From: Arthrobacter sp. 24S4-2 | GTDB lineage: Bacteria > Actinomycetota > Actinomycetes > Actinomycetales > Micrococcaceae | Assembly: GCF_005280255.1 (NCBI RefSeq) | Contig: NZ_CP040018.1 | Span: 2,666,001 to 2,730,000, forward strand | DNA: 64,000 nucleotides | Direction: 5' to 3' | Notes under the pieces: model-generated | What the model was told of the DNA's origin: nothing | The model's input: the letters and a program-made list of their open reading frames with translations, nothing else | The model's database searches: none | Made by a program: the position numbers and the translations under genes | Part shown: positions 36,331 through 44,772 of the stretch, in pieces | How the letters are laid out: each line of letters starts with the position of its first letter | Position numbering within the stretch: position 1 is the stretch's first letter

Positions 36331-36582
36331 CCGCTTGCTCCTTCGCCTGTCATCCGGCGGTGTGCCGGAATCAATCCAGAATTATCAGCATGCTTAGGAT
36401 TATTCCATAGCCCGGCCCGGTAGGTTTCGCCCAGTTAGGCGCAGGCAGGCTAAGAATGCCCAGGAATTCAAGATGGGACCGGTTCGAAAGAAGGACTTCC
36501 GGGGGCACACTTTGGCCAGCTCCTTGTCATCCTGCCCGACCGGCAGTTCAGGGTCGTACACCCTAGGGGCACCCTTGTTGTC

Positions 36583-37242
36583 ATGGATGATTCTGAGCCG
36601 GTTACAACTCAGCACTCGACGGTTGAGGATTGGACGCGCGCTTTGGCGGAGTCCGTCGGTGCCCCGGGCGGTGGTGCTGGAGCGGGGGTGATGCTCGCCA
36701 TTGCCGCTTCATTGATGTCGATGGTTGCCGGGTATACGGATCCTAAGCAGCACCAGCGCAGGGAGCTCGCCAGTGTTCACGCGCGGGCGCGTTCACTGCG
36801 GGAAACAGACCTTGGGCTGGCCGATGACGACGCGTCAGCCTCCCGGGCTTTCGGGGCCGCGTTCCGGCTGGACCCGGGGCCGGAACGCGAGTACGCGATA
36901 CACAAGGCATCCGTGCGTGCCGCCAAGGCGTCCGCCGTCCTCGGCGAACGGGCCATCGATGCCATTGGAGATCTTGAGTGGCTCGCTGCCTACGGCAACC
37001 CGGCGCTGGTTGCCGATATCGTCGTCGCGTTCGGTGCCATCAGGGCGGCAGCAGCCGGGGCGCGCACCAACGAGAGTTTTGATCTTGCTGCGCTCACGTC
37101 ATCGGGCGCCACGCTGGAACAGATCCGCGAACAGCATCCGGGCTTGTGGGCGACGGTCGAGCAGCTCACCACAGCCATTGACCGGATCGACGGCCTCACT
37201 GTAGGGATAGATCATCGGGCCGCCCCAACCGACGACGTCTGA
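36583..37242 (+). CDS. Cyclodeaminase/cyclohydrolase family protein (FTCD C-terminal type)
   Basis: A 219-residue helical protein of the formiminotetrahydrofolate cyclodeaminase family, with SVGAPGGGAGAGVMLAIAASLMSMVAGYT (near 24-52) as its signature. Family members convert 5-formimino-THF to methenyl-THF plus ammonia, or act as serine-cycle cyclohydrolases. No folate or histidine gene is adjacent, so its pathway is not shown by context. Confidence 0.82.
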   Translation: MDDSEPVTTQHSTVEDWTRALAESVGAPGGGAGAGVMLAIAASLMSMVAGYTDPKQHQRRELASVHARARSLRETDLGLADDDASASRAFGAAFRLDPGPEREYAIHKASVRAAKASAVLGERAIDAIGDLEWLAAYGNPALVADIVVAFGAIRAAAAGARTNESFDLAALTSSGATLEQIREQHPGLWATVEQLTTAIDRIDGLTVGIDHRAAPTDDV

Positions 37243-37451
37243 GCAGGGCAGGTCCGGCCGGCACAGGCACCATTCCTCGCAGCGTGCTACGGCCATACGA
37301 TTCCGTTCCCGACTTTGGCCCGGGAAGCCCACCTGGGTGACTCATGGCCATCCGGCCGGCACGTACGTACGATGATTAGAGCCCCGGAATTCGGTGCGGT
37401 GGGCTTCGCCGGTGGGCGGGGTTGTCCCTGTCCGGCGGAGGAGCGGCGCCC

Positions 37452-38699
37452 ATGCATTTCGCTTTTATATGTCTGCCGGCCACAGGCCATGTGAATCCGA
37501 CGCTGCCGGTCGTTGCCGAGCTTGTCCGGCGGGGCCACCGTGTCACGTATGCAACCTCGGCGAAGTATGCGGAGGCTGTTGAGGCTGCCGGCGCCCTCTT
37601 CTTCGAGAGTGGGGAGGACTTGGCCGCGCAGTTTCCCCGGTCGGGCGCATCAGCTGAAGGCGGACGCCCGGCGGCTCTACGGGGAGGCATGCTGGCGGGA
37701 CTGGCGCCAGGGATGATGTCAGGTCTGTTGGAGCGGTTGCTGGAGAGGGCCCGGGAGGAATTTCCCGCGCTGCTGGCCAGGCTGGCCACGGACCATCCGG
37801 ACGCCGTGTGCTACGACGCCATGACCCTGGCAGGGAAGATGGCCGCCATGAAGCTGGCCCTGCCCGATATCGCGTTGCTGCCGAGCTATGCCACCAACGA
37901 GCATTTCTCGATGCGGGAGCTGATGCCGGCCCGTCCGCCAGCGGAAATGCTTGCGGCCTGGAAACAGGTGCGCCGGCTTATAGACGATTTCGCTGCCGAG
38001 CAGGGACTGACCCATTTCAACTTCATGGAAGGCCAACCCGCGTCGTTGAATATCTGCTTCATCCCCAAGGAATTCCAACCCGCTGGGGACACGTTTGACG
38101 CCAGCTTCCATTTTGTCGGGCCCAGCCTGGGTCAAAGAGCCATTGAGGAAACCTGGCAGCCCCGCGGGAAGGACAGCCCGCTGGTATTCATCTCGCTCGG
38201 CACCACACCCTTAAATGACCGCCCGGATTTCTTCCGGATGTGCCTGGAGGCATTCGCTGCCACCCCGTGGCAGGCGGCCATCGCCATCGGCGACCGGATC
38301 GGGGTGTCCGAGCTGGGGGAAATACCGGACAACATAGAAGTCCGCGCGTTCTTCCCGCAGCTGGAAGTCCTCCGCCATGCCAACGTATTTCTCTCGCACA
38401 CGGGAATGAATTCCACCATGGAGGCGCTGTACTTCGGGGTCCCTCTGGTGGCCTTTCCACTGCAGCCGGAACAGGAAGCAAACGCACGCCGCGTTGAGGA
38501 TCTGGGGCTGGGACGACGCCTTCCCGCAGAAGCCCTCTCGCCCGCCCGTATCCGCAGTGTTATCGCCGACGTCGGTGACGACCAGGAAATACGGCGCAAG
38601 GTGGAGGCCATGAGCCTACGCGTCCGCGGGGCAGGAGGATCGGCTGCAGCCGCCGACGCCATCGAACACTTCCTGTCGACCCCGGAACACCGGGCGTAG
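37452..38699 (+). CDS. Glycosyltransferase, MGT/UDP-glucuronosyltransferase type (GT1)
   Basis: A 415-residue GT-B fold enzyme. The N-terminal acceptor domain opens with FICLPATGHVNPTLPV (with the usual catalytic-His context), and the C-terminal donor domain has VFLSHTGMNSTMEALYFGVPLVAFP (about 312-336), the nucleotide-sugar site. ATG 37452 has GGAGGAG about 10 bases upstream and is preferred to an in-frame upstream start at 37422. It likely glycosylates a small lipophilic molecule, perhaps for detoxification. No biosynthetic genes are adjacent. Confidence 0.88.
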   Translation: MHFAFICLPATGHVNPTLPVVAELVRRGHRVTYATSAKYAEAVEAAGALFFESGEDLAAQFPRSGASAEGGRPAALRGGMLAGLAPGMMSGLLERLLERAREEFPALLARLATDHPDAVCYDAMTLAGKMAAMKLALPDIALLPSYATNEHFSMRELMPARPPAEMLAAWKQVRRLIDDFAAEQGLTHFNFMEGQPASLNICFIPKEFQPAGDTFDASFHFVGPSLGQRAIEETWQPRGKDSPLVFISLGTTPLNDRPDFFRMCLEAFAATPWQAAIAIGDRIGVSELGEIPDNIEVRAFFPQLEVLRHANVFLSHTGMNSTMEALYFGVPLVAFPLQPEQEANARRVEDLGLGRRLPAEALSPARIRSVIADVGDDQEIRRKVEAMSLRVRGAGGSAAAADAIEHFLSTPEHRA

Positions 38700-38845
38700 C
38701 GTGCTCAAACCAGAGCACTTTGGAGAAAGCGGTCCGCATCGCGGGTCCGGCCGTCCGCGGCGGGTCCGGGCGTGTGCCCGCGCTCGAATCGGACCGATGC
38801 CCAGGGCGGTGTCCCTTCGTTCCTCACCTTGCACAATGTATTCAT

Positions 38846-38907
38846 TCCGTCGGACCGGGGGCGTCCCCCCGCCAGGGACTGCGCGCTGGCGGGGGTTCTC
38901 CGACGGA
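38846..38907. terminator. Two-tier hairpin after the glycosyltransferase gene
   Basis: An outer stem, TCCGTCGG (38846-38853) with CCGACGGA (38900-38907), encloses an inner stem, CCCCCGCCAG (38866-38875) with CTGGCGGGGG (38886-38895), the latter followed by TTCTC. It lies 150 bases past the stop and probably ends that transcript. Confidence 0.6.
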
Positions 38908-38963
38908 GTCGGTAGGATGCCGCGATGCGGCTGATTCCCGTTCTTGCCGGCGGGACAGACCAG

Positions 38964-38995
38964 AAGGATGCGGCCGGCGTTCCGGCCGCATCCTT
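38964..38995. terminator. Hairpin terminator before the CsbD gene end
   Basis: A perfect 14-bp stem (38964-38977 and 38982-38995) with a 4-base loop. It lies 17 bases past the stop of the minus-strand CsbD gene and downstream of the plus-strand glycosyltransferase, so it can serve both directions. Confidence 0.75.
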
Positions 38996-39011
38996 CCTGT
39001 CGGCAGGCAGA

Positions 39012-39185
39012 TTACTCCTTGAAGGCGTCCTTGACCTTCTCGCCGGCCTGTTTCAGATCCGCTTTGGCCTGGTCACCCTGGCCTTCGGCTTTCAGGCCCT
39101 GATCGCCTGTAGCCTTTCCGGCTGCTTCTTTGCCTTTGCCGCCAAGCTTTTCGGCGGCGTTTTCGATCTTGTCATCCAAACCCAC
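39012..39185 (-). CDS. CsbD family stress protein
   Basis: A 57-residue hydrophilic protein starting at GTG 39185 with GAGGAA 8 bases upstream. It reads as repeated Lys/Gly/Ala/Glu-rich helices (ENAAEKLGGKGKEAAGKATG, then QGDQAKADLKQAGEKVKDAF), the CsbD pattern. CsbD proteins are induced by general stress; their molecular role is unclear. It is flanked by a terminator and lies near other stress genes (GlsB-like protein, Hsp20). Confidence 0.85.
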   Translation of the reverse strand: MGLDDKIENAAEKLGGKGKEAAGKATGDQGLKAEGQGDQAKADLKQAGEKVKDAFKE

Positions 39186-39339
39186 AATGTCACTTCCTCA
39201 GGTCCGTTGCCGCCAGCAAGTTGCCCGCAGCTCGTTACTTCATGGTAAACCGGATCCTTGCCAGATGCTAAGCATACTGATTAAATTATGTGCATGGCGG
39301 CATTACAGCGCTGATGGTCCAAACGAAAGGATGTGCGTC

Positions 39340-39603
39340 ATGGGAATTCTCGGATTTCTCCTGCTCGGCCTGATTGCGGGAGCCATCGCCAAAGCCATAC
39401 TTCCCGGCCGGCAGGGCGGGGGCTGGGTGGTCACGCTGGTTCTGGGCGTCGTCGGAGCGATTCTTGGCGGATGGATCGGCTCGCTGATCTTCGGCGGCGG
39501 CCTGGGGGAGTTTTTCGACCTCAGGACTTGGCTGCTGTCCATCCTCGGCGCCGTGATCGTGTTGGGAATCTTCGGCGCCGTAACCCGCAGGAGCCGCGTC
39601 TGA
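39340..39603 (+). CDS. GlsB/YeaQ/YmgE family stress membrane protein
   Basis: An 87-residue protein with three membrane segments and the family pattern GLIAGAIAKAILPG (about 9-22), GGWVVTLVLGVVGAILGGWIG and a final basic tail RRSRV. ATG 39340 has AAAGG 9 bases upstream. These transglycosylase-associated-type proteins are linked to stress response; their mechanism is not known. A terminator follows. Confidence 0.87.
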   Translation: MGILGFLLLGLIAGAIAKAILPGRQGGGWVVTLVLGVVGAILGGWIGSLIFGGGLGEFFDLRTWLLSILGAVIVLGIFGAVTRRSRV

Positions 39604-39616
39604 CGGCGGCCGCCCG

Positions 39617-39656
39617 GTAGGGCTTCGCGATCGAGCCAACGTCCCTACGCTTTTTT
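39617..39656 (+). terminator. Terminator after the GlsB-type gene
   Basis: GTAGGG (39617-39622) pairs with CCCTAC (39643-39648), with further pairing possible inside, followed after GC by six T (39651-39656). It lies 14 bases past the stop. Confidence 0.6.
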
Positions 39657-39759
39657 GGGCCGCCGGGCACGATCGCGGGGGCCCTGCGGCCTGCCTGCGG
39701 CCGATCATTCCTGGCCGGACTCATCCAGCGCCGGGTTGTAGGCAGTGAATGGATCCCTG

Positions 39760-39789
39760 AGTTGGATGGACGGCAGTTGGATGGACGGC
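39760..39789. repeat. Perfect 15-bp tandem duplication
   Basis: AGTTGGATGGACGGC occurs twice head to tail, at 39760-39774 and 39775-39789. It is not in a supported gene. Confidence 0.85.
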
Positions 39790-39911
39790 GAGAACGCCTT
39801 GGTACTGCTGTGGCATCGGCCGCACGCAGGGCCCGGAAGGGGGCTGGTCGGTTCCGTGAAGGGGCACGGAGTGCGAGCGGGGCCGGCGTCCGGCCTTTGT
39901 CCGGCGCTGGC

Positions 39912-40169
39912 TTAGGCGAGGCTGGGGGAGCTGGCCAGGATGTAGTCGGTGGCGGCGGGCCCGGTCATGGTCAGGCGGTTATGACTGGGGTTGATCCGGT
40001 GTCCTTTCAGTGCCGCCCAGAGTGAGCGGGCCGGCTCGGGGGTGGCCTGATTGATCAGGCACCAGCTGGTGTAGAGGCCGTACAGCTCGTCTTTGCACAG
40101 TCCGGCATCAGTTTCCCTCCCGGTGATGAGGGATTCGCGGAGGAACCGGTCAAAGTGTGTTGAGGTCAT
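39912..40169 (-). CDS. Hypothetical protein, 85 residues
   Basis: A short soluble protein starting at ATG 40169 with GGAAGGGA about 7 bases upstream, a strong ribosome site. The middle part (CKDELYGLYTSWCLINQA) looks like a folded helical domain, possibly related to phage- or primase-associated DNA-binding modules, but I do not recognise a family with certainty. It is separated from the Hsp20 gene by 279 bases in which I see no gene. Confidence 0.55.
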   Translation of the reverse strand: MTSTHFDRFLRESLITGRETDAGLCKDELYGLYTSWCLINQATPEPARSLWAALKGHRINPSHNRLTMTGPAATDYILASSPSLA

Positions 40170-40448
40170 GTCAGTTCCCTTCCTGCCTGTTATCGGATGG
40201 CCCGGATGTGGGCCGCGGGCATCTCGCCGCCTTTTTAGGGCTGGGGGCCGTAGATGAATTCCTTCGCGTGGCTGACCTCTTCTGAAGGCGTCCTTGCGAA
40301 GGAGGATTTTCTCGTGAGTGCTTGACTTGCCAGTGCCAGAGGACGCGGTACCGGCCGGCCGTTGTGGATGGCTTGGGTCCGTCCTGTTGCAGAATGGTCC
40401 CGGACCCGGGCGGAGTCCGGGACCATCCCTGCGCGAGGCATCTCCGGG

Positions 40449-40871
40449 TCAGGCATTAATTTCCTGGCGCTGGTTGTTCGTTTCGATCTGGATCCGGCGG
40501 GGTTTCGCTTTTTCGGCCAACGGGATCCGCAGCGTCAGGACTCCGGCGTCGTAGCCGGCTTTCACCGCCTCGGCATCGAGGGCGTCGCTGAGGATGAGTT
40601 GGCGGCTGAAGACGCCGCGGGGACGCTCGGCGGCAATGAGCTCCGTGTTCTCGCCTGTCGGGTTCCTGCGCTCAGCCCTGACTGTCAGGACATTCCGTTC
40701 GACGTCGATATCCACCGAATCGACCTCCACCCCGGGCAGATCGAAAGCGACAACGAATTCTTCCCCTTCCTGCCAGGCGTCCATGGGCATCGCGGCGGGC
40801 CTGGCCGTGGTGCCGAGGACCTGCCGGGTGAGCTGGTCGAGCTCACGGAACGGGTCGGTCCGCATCAGCAT
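40449..40871 (-). CDS. Small heat-shock protein, Hsp20/alpha-crystallin family
   Basis: A 140-residue chaperone with the alpha-crystallin domain (about 30-125), the phrase VVAFDLPGVEVDSVDIDVE and the strand-8 region YDAGVLTLRIPLAEKAKPRRI containing the conserved GVL motif. ATG 40871 has GAGGAAG 5 bases upstream. The divergent neighbour is an HspR-like MerR regulator, the expected repressor of such genes, and the gap holds inverted repeats. Confidence 0.92.
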   Translation of the reverse strand: MLMRTDPFRELDQLTRQVLGTTARPAAMPMDAWQEGEEFVVAFDLPGVEVDSVDIDVERNVLTVRAERRNPTGENTELIAAERPRGVFSRQLILSDALDAEAVKAGYDAGVLTLRIPLAEKAKPRRIQIETNNQRQEINA

Positions 40872-40925
40872 TGTCTTCCTCACTCCTTACAGATCGCTAA
40901 TTTACTATCACCCATCAACCAGATT

Positions 40926-40979
40926 ATCTATCGTGGCTGAGATAGATTTTTTATAGCACTTGTAGGGCTCTGCTGCAAG
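40926..40979. promoter_or_regulatory. Inverted repeats between hsp20 and the HspR-like gene
   Basis: Two palindromes are seen: ATCTATC-N8-GATAGAT (40926-40947), perfect, and CTTGTAG-N7-CTGCAAG (40959-40979). The latter has the exact 7-7-7 layout and CTTG/CAAG ends of the HspR-associated inverted repeat (CTTGAGT-N7-ACTCAAG) but differs in the inner bases. They lie in the divergent promoter region and are likely repressor sites. Confidence 0.6.
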
Positions 40980-41009
40980 AGGCCATTTTGAGTTATTCGA
41001 GGAGGGCAG

Positions 41010-41309
41010 ATGGCGCCGGACACCGGCGATGCCGCGGGGGTCTACGCCATCTCCGTGGCGGCCGAGCTAGTGGGAATGGGGAAGCAGCACCTGCGCCTGG
41101 ATGAGCGGAAGGGCCTGCTGGAACCGGGGAGGACCGTTGGCGGGACCCGCCTGTACAGTGAACAGGATCTGGCAACACTGCGTCGGATCAGCACGGTCCT
41201 CCAGGAGAGCCTGAACCTGGTCGGCATCCGCGCCGTTCTTGAGCTGGAGGCCGCCAACCGGCGCTTGGAACGCGAACTCGCCGCAGCCGGGGCCCGGCGC
41301 AAGCGCTGA
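41010..41309 (+). CDS. MerR family regulator, HspR-like
   Basis: A 99-residue protein with a MerR-type helix-turn-helix (about 10-78). It begins VYAISVAAELVGMGKQHLRLDERKGLLEP, which is the HspR pattern with Gln-His in place of the usual Pro-Gln before LR. A short coiled coil with LELEAANRRLERELAAA follows. It is divergent from hsp20 and GAGGAGG stands before its start, so it is the likely heat-shock repressor. Confidence 0.85.
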   Translation: MAPDTGDAAGVYAISVAAELVGMGKQHLRLDERKGLLEPGRTVGGTRLYSEQDLATLRRISTVLQESLNLVGIRAVLELEAANRRLERELAAAGARRKR

Positions 41310-41394
41310 CACATCCCCGCGAAGCGGGCCACGTAGAGGGAACTTCCGAAGGTTGCCGTCGCACCCGCGACGATGGCGGCAAACGCGGGGCGAA

Positions 41395-41409
41395 TTACCC
41401 TGTTGGTAA
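41395..41409. promoter_or_regulatory. Small palindrome before the symporter operon
   Basis: TTACC-N5-GGTAA (41395-41409) lies about 115 bases before the DUF3311 gene in an AT-richer patch. Its form resembles operators of small dimeric repressors, but no factor can be assigned. Confidence 0.3.
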
Positions 41410-41525
41410 ATTGATCCAGTGTCTATCCTGCTGATTAAGACCGCAGCGATATACGGTCCGCAGGCCGCCGGCACGTCCCGGGAAGCCTTCCCGCTCCGGG
41501 GGCCCGTCTCGATGAGGAGGCGTCG

Positions 41526-41807
41526 ATGTTCAGTCCTGATGTGCCCACACGCGGGCCGGCCAGATCCGGTCCATACGTCATCGCCGGAATCCTGTTGGCT
41601 CTCGCCATTGTGGTTCCGTTGTTTGTTCCGGCGTATTCGGTCGATGAGCCGCGTTTGGCGGGTATGCCGTTCTTCTACTGGTATCAGATGGCGTGGATTC
41701 CGGTCACCGCGGGCCTGGTGGGGATCTCCTACTGGCTGGTTACCAAGGAGGACCGCCGCCGTCGCGAAGCCGTGCGGGGCATGGCCGGTGCCAAGGAGGA
41801 GCAATGA
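41526..41807 (+). CDS. DUF3311 small membrane protein
   Basis: A 93-residue protein with two membrane segments (about 18-36 and 48-70), the phrase MPFFYWYQMAWIPVTAGLVGISYWLVT and a basic tail. DUF3311 proteins are usually encoded directly before sodium/solute symporters and may be accessory subunits. Its stop overlaps the next start (ATGA). GAGGAGG lies just upstream. Confidence 0.88.
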   Translation: MFSPDVPTRGPARSGPYVIAGILLALAIVVPLFVPAYSVDEPRLAGMPFFYWYQMAWIPVTAGLVGISYWLVTKEDRRRREAVRGMAGAKEEQ

Positions 41808-43498
41808 GCGGGGCCACCGTGCCGCTGGCCGTTCCGGACCGGCCGATTAGCGGTGTTGCACTCACTATTGTGATAGTTCTTTTTGTCTTGGTGGCTGCCT
41901 TGGGGTTCGTTGCGGCACGGTGGCGCCGGGAAGAGGCGACGGGGCTGCACAGCCTGGACGAGTGGGGCCTTGGGGGCCGCGGTTTCGGAACCTGGGTGAC
42001 CTGGTTCCTGCTCGGCGGCGACCTTTACACGGCATACACCTTCGTGGCAGTTCCGGCTGCTATGTGGGCCACTGGAGCCGTGAGCGGTTTCTTCGCGGTA
42101 CCGTACACGATCGTTCTGTACCCGATCGTGTTTCTCCTGATGAGCCGGTTGTGGTCCGTCTCGCACCGGCATGGGTTCGTCACGCCGGCCGACTTCGTGG
42201 GCGGCCGTTATGGCAGCAAGGCACTTTCCATTGCTGTCGCCGTCACCGGCATCGTCGCGACTATGCCTTACATCGCGCTGCAGCTGGTCGGCATTAAGGC
42301 CGTGCTCACCGTGCTGGGCTTGGGCAGTGCGCAGAACGTGCTGCTGACGGACCTGCCGCTGATCATCGCGTTCGTTGTCCTGGCCGCTTATACGTACACC
42401 TCGGGCCTGCGGGCTCCGGCCCTGATCGCCGTTGTGAAGGATCTGCTGATCTATCTGGCAGTGATCGTCGCGGTGATCTACCTGCCGATCAAGTTCGGTG
42501 GCTGGGGCAACATCTTCGACTCCGCTGAGGCGAAACTGGCCACAGTGAACCCCGCTACCGGCAAGCCCGCTGGGGTCTTTATTCCGGGCGCGGGAAGTTA
42601 TTCCGCTTACTGGACGCTGGCTCTGGGCTCGGCCCTGGCGCTGTTCATGTACCCACACTCAATCACGGGCGTCCTGGCGTCCAAGAGCAGGAATACCATC
42701 CGGAAGAATGCCGCTGTGCTGCCGCTGTACTCCTTGATGTTGGGGTTCTTGGCGCTGCTCGGCTACGCGGCGATATACGCCGGTACAAAGCCCATCGACC
42801 TGAATGGTGCCGTCAACCCGCAGTTGGTCGTCCCGCAGCTGTTCCTGGATCACTTCCCGGACTGGTTTGCCGGGATTGCCTTGGCCGCCATCGCCATCGG
42901 TGCCCTGGTCCCGGCCGCGATCATGTCAATAGCCGCAGCCAACCTGTTCACCCGCAACATTTACCGCGATCTGATTAGGCCTGACGCCAAACCCAGGCAG
43001 GAAGCCCACGTCTCCAAGATCGCATCGCTCGTGGTGAAATTCGGTGCGCTGGTGTTCGTCATTGCCATGGACCAGTCGGCGGCAATTAACATGCAGCTCC
43101 TCGGCGGCATCTGGATCCTGCAGACGTTCCCGGCGATCGTGGCAGGGCTCTACACCCGCTGGTTCCACCGGTGGGCGCTTTTCGGCGGATGGGCAGCCGG
43201 AATCGTCTACGGCACTGTCGCGGCCTACACCGTGGTCAATCCTGTCACGAAAGCCAACTTTGGCGGCTCCATCGCGGCCATCCCGGGCACCGACATCCAG
43301 GTCTACATCGCTGTCGTGGCGTTTGCGATAAACCTTGTCGTTGCCGCCGTCCTGTCCCTGGTTTTTCACGCAATGAAGCTCCCCGATGGGAAGGACATCA
43401 CCCGCAGTTCGGACTACGGCGCCGACGAGCACGACCCGAAGGTCGCCGAGATCCAGCGCGAGTACCCGCTCGGCGAGCCAGGAGGCCCCGCCTTCTGA
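41804..43498 (+). CDS. Sodium:solute symporter (SSS family, monocarboxylate type)
   Basis: A 564-residue permease with about thirteen membrane segments. Family phrases include LGGRGFGTWVTWFLLGGDLY (about 52-71) and HGFVTPADFVGGRYGS (about 123-138). It most resembles MctP-like carriers of lactate, pyruvate or other monocarboxylates, driven by Na+ or H+. It is coupled to the DUF3311 gene by a 4-base overlap. Confidence 0.88.
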   Translation: MSGATVPLAVPDRPISGVALTIVIVLFVLVAALGFVAARWRREEATGLHSLDEWGLGGRGFGTWVTWFLLGGDLYTAYTFVAVPAAMWATGAVSGFFAVPYTIVLYPIVFLLMSRLWSVSHRHGFVTPADFVGGRYGSKALSIAVAVTGIVATMPYIALQLVGIKAVLTVLGLGSAQNVLLTDLPLIIAFVVLAAYTYTSGLRAPALIAVVKDLLIYLAVIVAVIYLPIKFGGWGNIFDSAEAKLATVNPATGKPAGVFIPGAGSYSAYWTLALGSALALFMYPHSITGVLASKSRNTIRKNAAVLPLYSLMLGFLALLGYAAIYAGTKPIDLNGAVNPQLVVPQLFLDHFPDWFAGIALAAIAIGALVPAAIMSIAAANLFTRNIYRDLIRPDAKPRQEAHVSKIASLVVKFGALVFVIAMDQSAAINMQLLGGIWILQTFPAIVAGLYTRWFHRWALFGGWAAGIVYGTVAAYTVVNPVTKANFGGSIAAIPGTDIQVYIAVVAFAINLVVAAVLSLVFHAMKLPDGKDITRSSDYGADEHDPKVAEIQREYPLGEPGGPAF

Positions 43499-43969
43499 CG
43501 GACGGGCGGGCCGCACGGGCGTCCGGGGTGTGCAGCGTTTTGGTCTGTCAATATTCTTGGCGGGGCTGACAAGAATATTGTGCGCCCTTTGATGCCCGCC
43601 ACGAGTTGCTTCCCCCGCCGCGTAAATATCGGGGTGATGTCGTGCCATCATCCCGCTCGTGATTCCCGTGGTCGCCAACCTGGCCCCAGCCAGCCAGGCA
43701 CTGTCGAGGCGCGCGCGTGGAGTGACGGGCGGGCGTGAGCCGGGGTGGCACCGCGGATGGAAGACCGGCGCATCTTGGTTCCGTCGAGCCGATGGTAGCG
43801 AATCGCCGCGCTGTGGCCGTATGGCTTCGGTGTCTCCGGAGGATGGGGACGAAAGTTCGCATTTAGGGAGCACCAGTCTGAAACGGATCGATCAGGATCG
43901 GAGAAGCCAACATGGAGGCCGCCGCATAGAGTCAGCTGCATGACCTGCCCGCGTCCTAAAGGATCTGCC
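43499..43969. other. Intergenic region without a supported gene
   Basis: A 471-base gap. The only clear structure is a perfect AT-rich inverted repeat at 43549-43580. Frames on both strands lack ribosome sites and recognisable content. Confidence 0.5.
43549..43580. repeat. Perfect 11-bp AT-rich inverted repeat
   Basis: CAATATTCTTG (43549-43559) and CAAGAATATTG (43570-43580) are separated by ten GC-rich bases. It lies 50 bases past the symporter stop. It could end the transcript or be an operator; the absence of a T tract and the symmetry favour a protein-binding site. Confidence 0.55.
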
Positions 43970-44581
43970 ATGACCTCCATCGAATCAGTCACCCTCGAAG
44001 CCGCTGACCCCACGGCCGCTATCGCCTTCTACGCGACAGCCTTCGGCTTGGGCACGCAGGTGCGCGTGCGGGGCTCGGATGCCTCGACGACTGGCTTCCG
44101 CGGGTTCACGCTGTCACTCATAGTGTCACAGCCGTCCAGCGTCAGCAGCCTGATCGGCAGCGCCGTGGCGGCTGGCGCCACTACGCTGAAGCCGGCCTCG
44201 AAGTCGCTGTGGGGTTACGGCGGTGTCGTACGGGCTCCGGATGGCGCGATCTGGAAAGTCGCGACGTCGGCGAAGAAGGACTCCGGTCCGGCCACCCGGG
44301 ACGTCGACAAGATCGTGCTCCTGCTCGCTGCTACGGACGTTCCTGCGAGCAAACGGTTCTACGTCGACCGCGGCCTCACCGTCGGGAAGAGTTTCGGTAA
44401 ATACGTCGAGTTTGCGATGCCTACGAGTCCCGTCAAGCTGGCGCTCTACGGGCGCCGCGCCCTCGCCAAGGACGCCGGTGTCTCGCCGGAGGGCACCGGT
44501 TCGCACCGACTGTCTGTCGGCAGCGATGCCGGTCCTTTCAGCGACCCGGACGGGTTCGATTGGGAGGCTGCATCAGTGTGA
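43970..44581 (+). CDS. VOC-superfamily protein, two-module glyoxalase-like
   Basis: A 203-residue protein with two VOC half-domains (about 1-85 and 105-200), the second with VLLLAATDVPASKRFYVDRG and ending FSDPDGFDWEAA. ATG 43970 has AAAGGA about 9 bases upstream and is preferred over an in-frame start at 43940. Similar proteins are common in soil actinobacteria, with unknown substrates. Confidence 0.8.
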   Translation: MTSIESVTLEAADPTAAIAFYATAFGLGTQVRVRGSDASTTGFRGFTLSLIVSQPSSVSSLIGSAVAAGATTLKPASKSLWGYGGVVRAPDGAIWKVATSAKKDSGPATRDVDKIVLLLAATDVPASKRFYVDRGLTVGKSFGKYVEFAMPTSPVKLALYGRRALAKDAGVSPEGTGSHRLSVGSDAGPFSDPDGFDWEAASV

Positions 44582-44772
44582 GACGGGGCGGGTTAATGCG
44601 CTAGGGACGGGTCACGGAGGTCTCGTTCGGTTCAAAGAGCGTACCGGCGGAACGGCGACGCTTCTCCTGCCGGCAGATCGCTATGCGGCAACGACCCGGA
44701 CGCGTAGATGACCAGCGCTCAGGAGGTCCAGTGGCCCTACCCCACGGAGATGGCAATAAATAGCATTGCGAC

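Larger units (their letters stand above)
39604..39911. other. Intergenic region with terminator and tandem repeat
   Basis: No gene is supported in these 308 bases. It holds the terminator of the GlsB-type gene at 39617-39656 and a perfect 15-bp tandem duplication at 39760-39789. Confidence 0.6.

Noticed and set aside
39130..39339. Longer start for the GlsB-type protein
   Set aside because: The added residues run through the CsbD promoter region and lack family similarity; ATG 39340 has its own ribosome site.
40235..40456. A 73-residue minus-strand frame directly after hsp20
   Set aside because: No good ribosome site separate from the hsp20 end, no recognisable motifs, and composition typical of a chance frame in GC-rich DNA.
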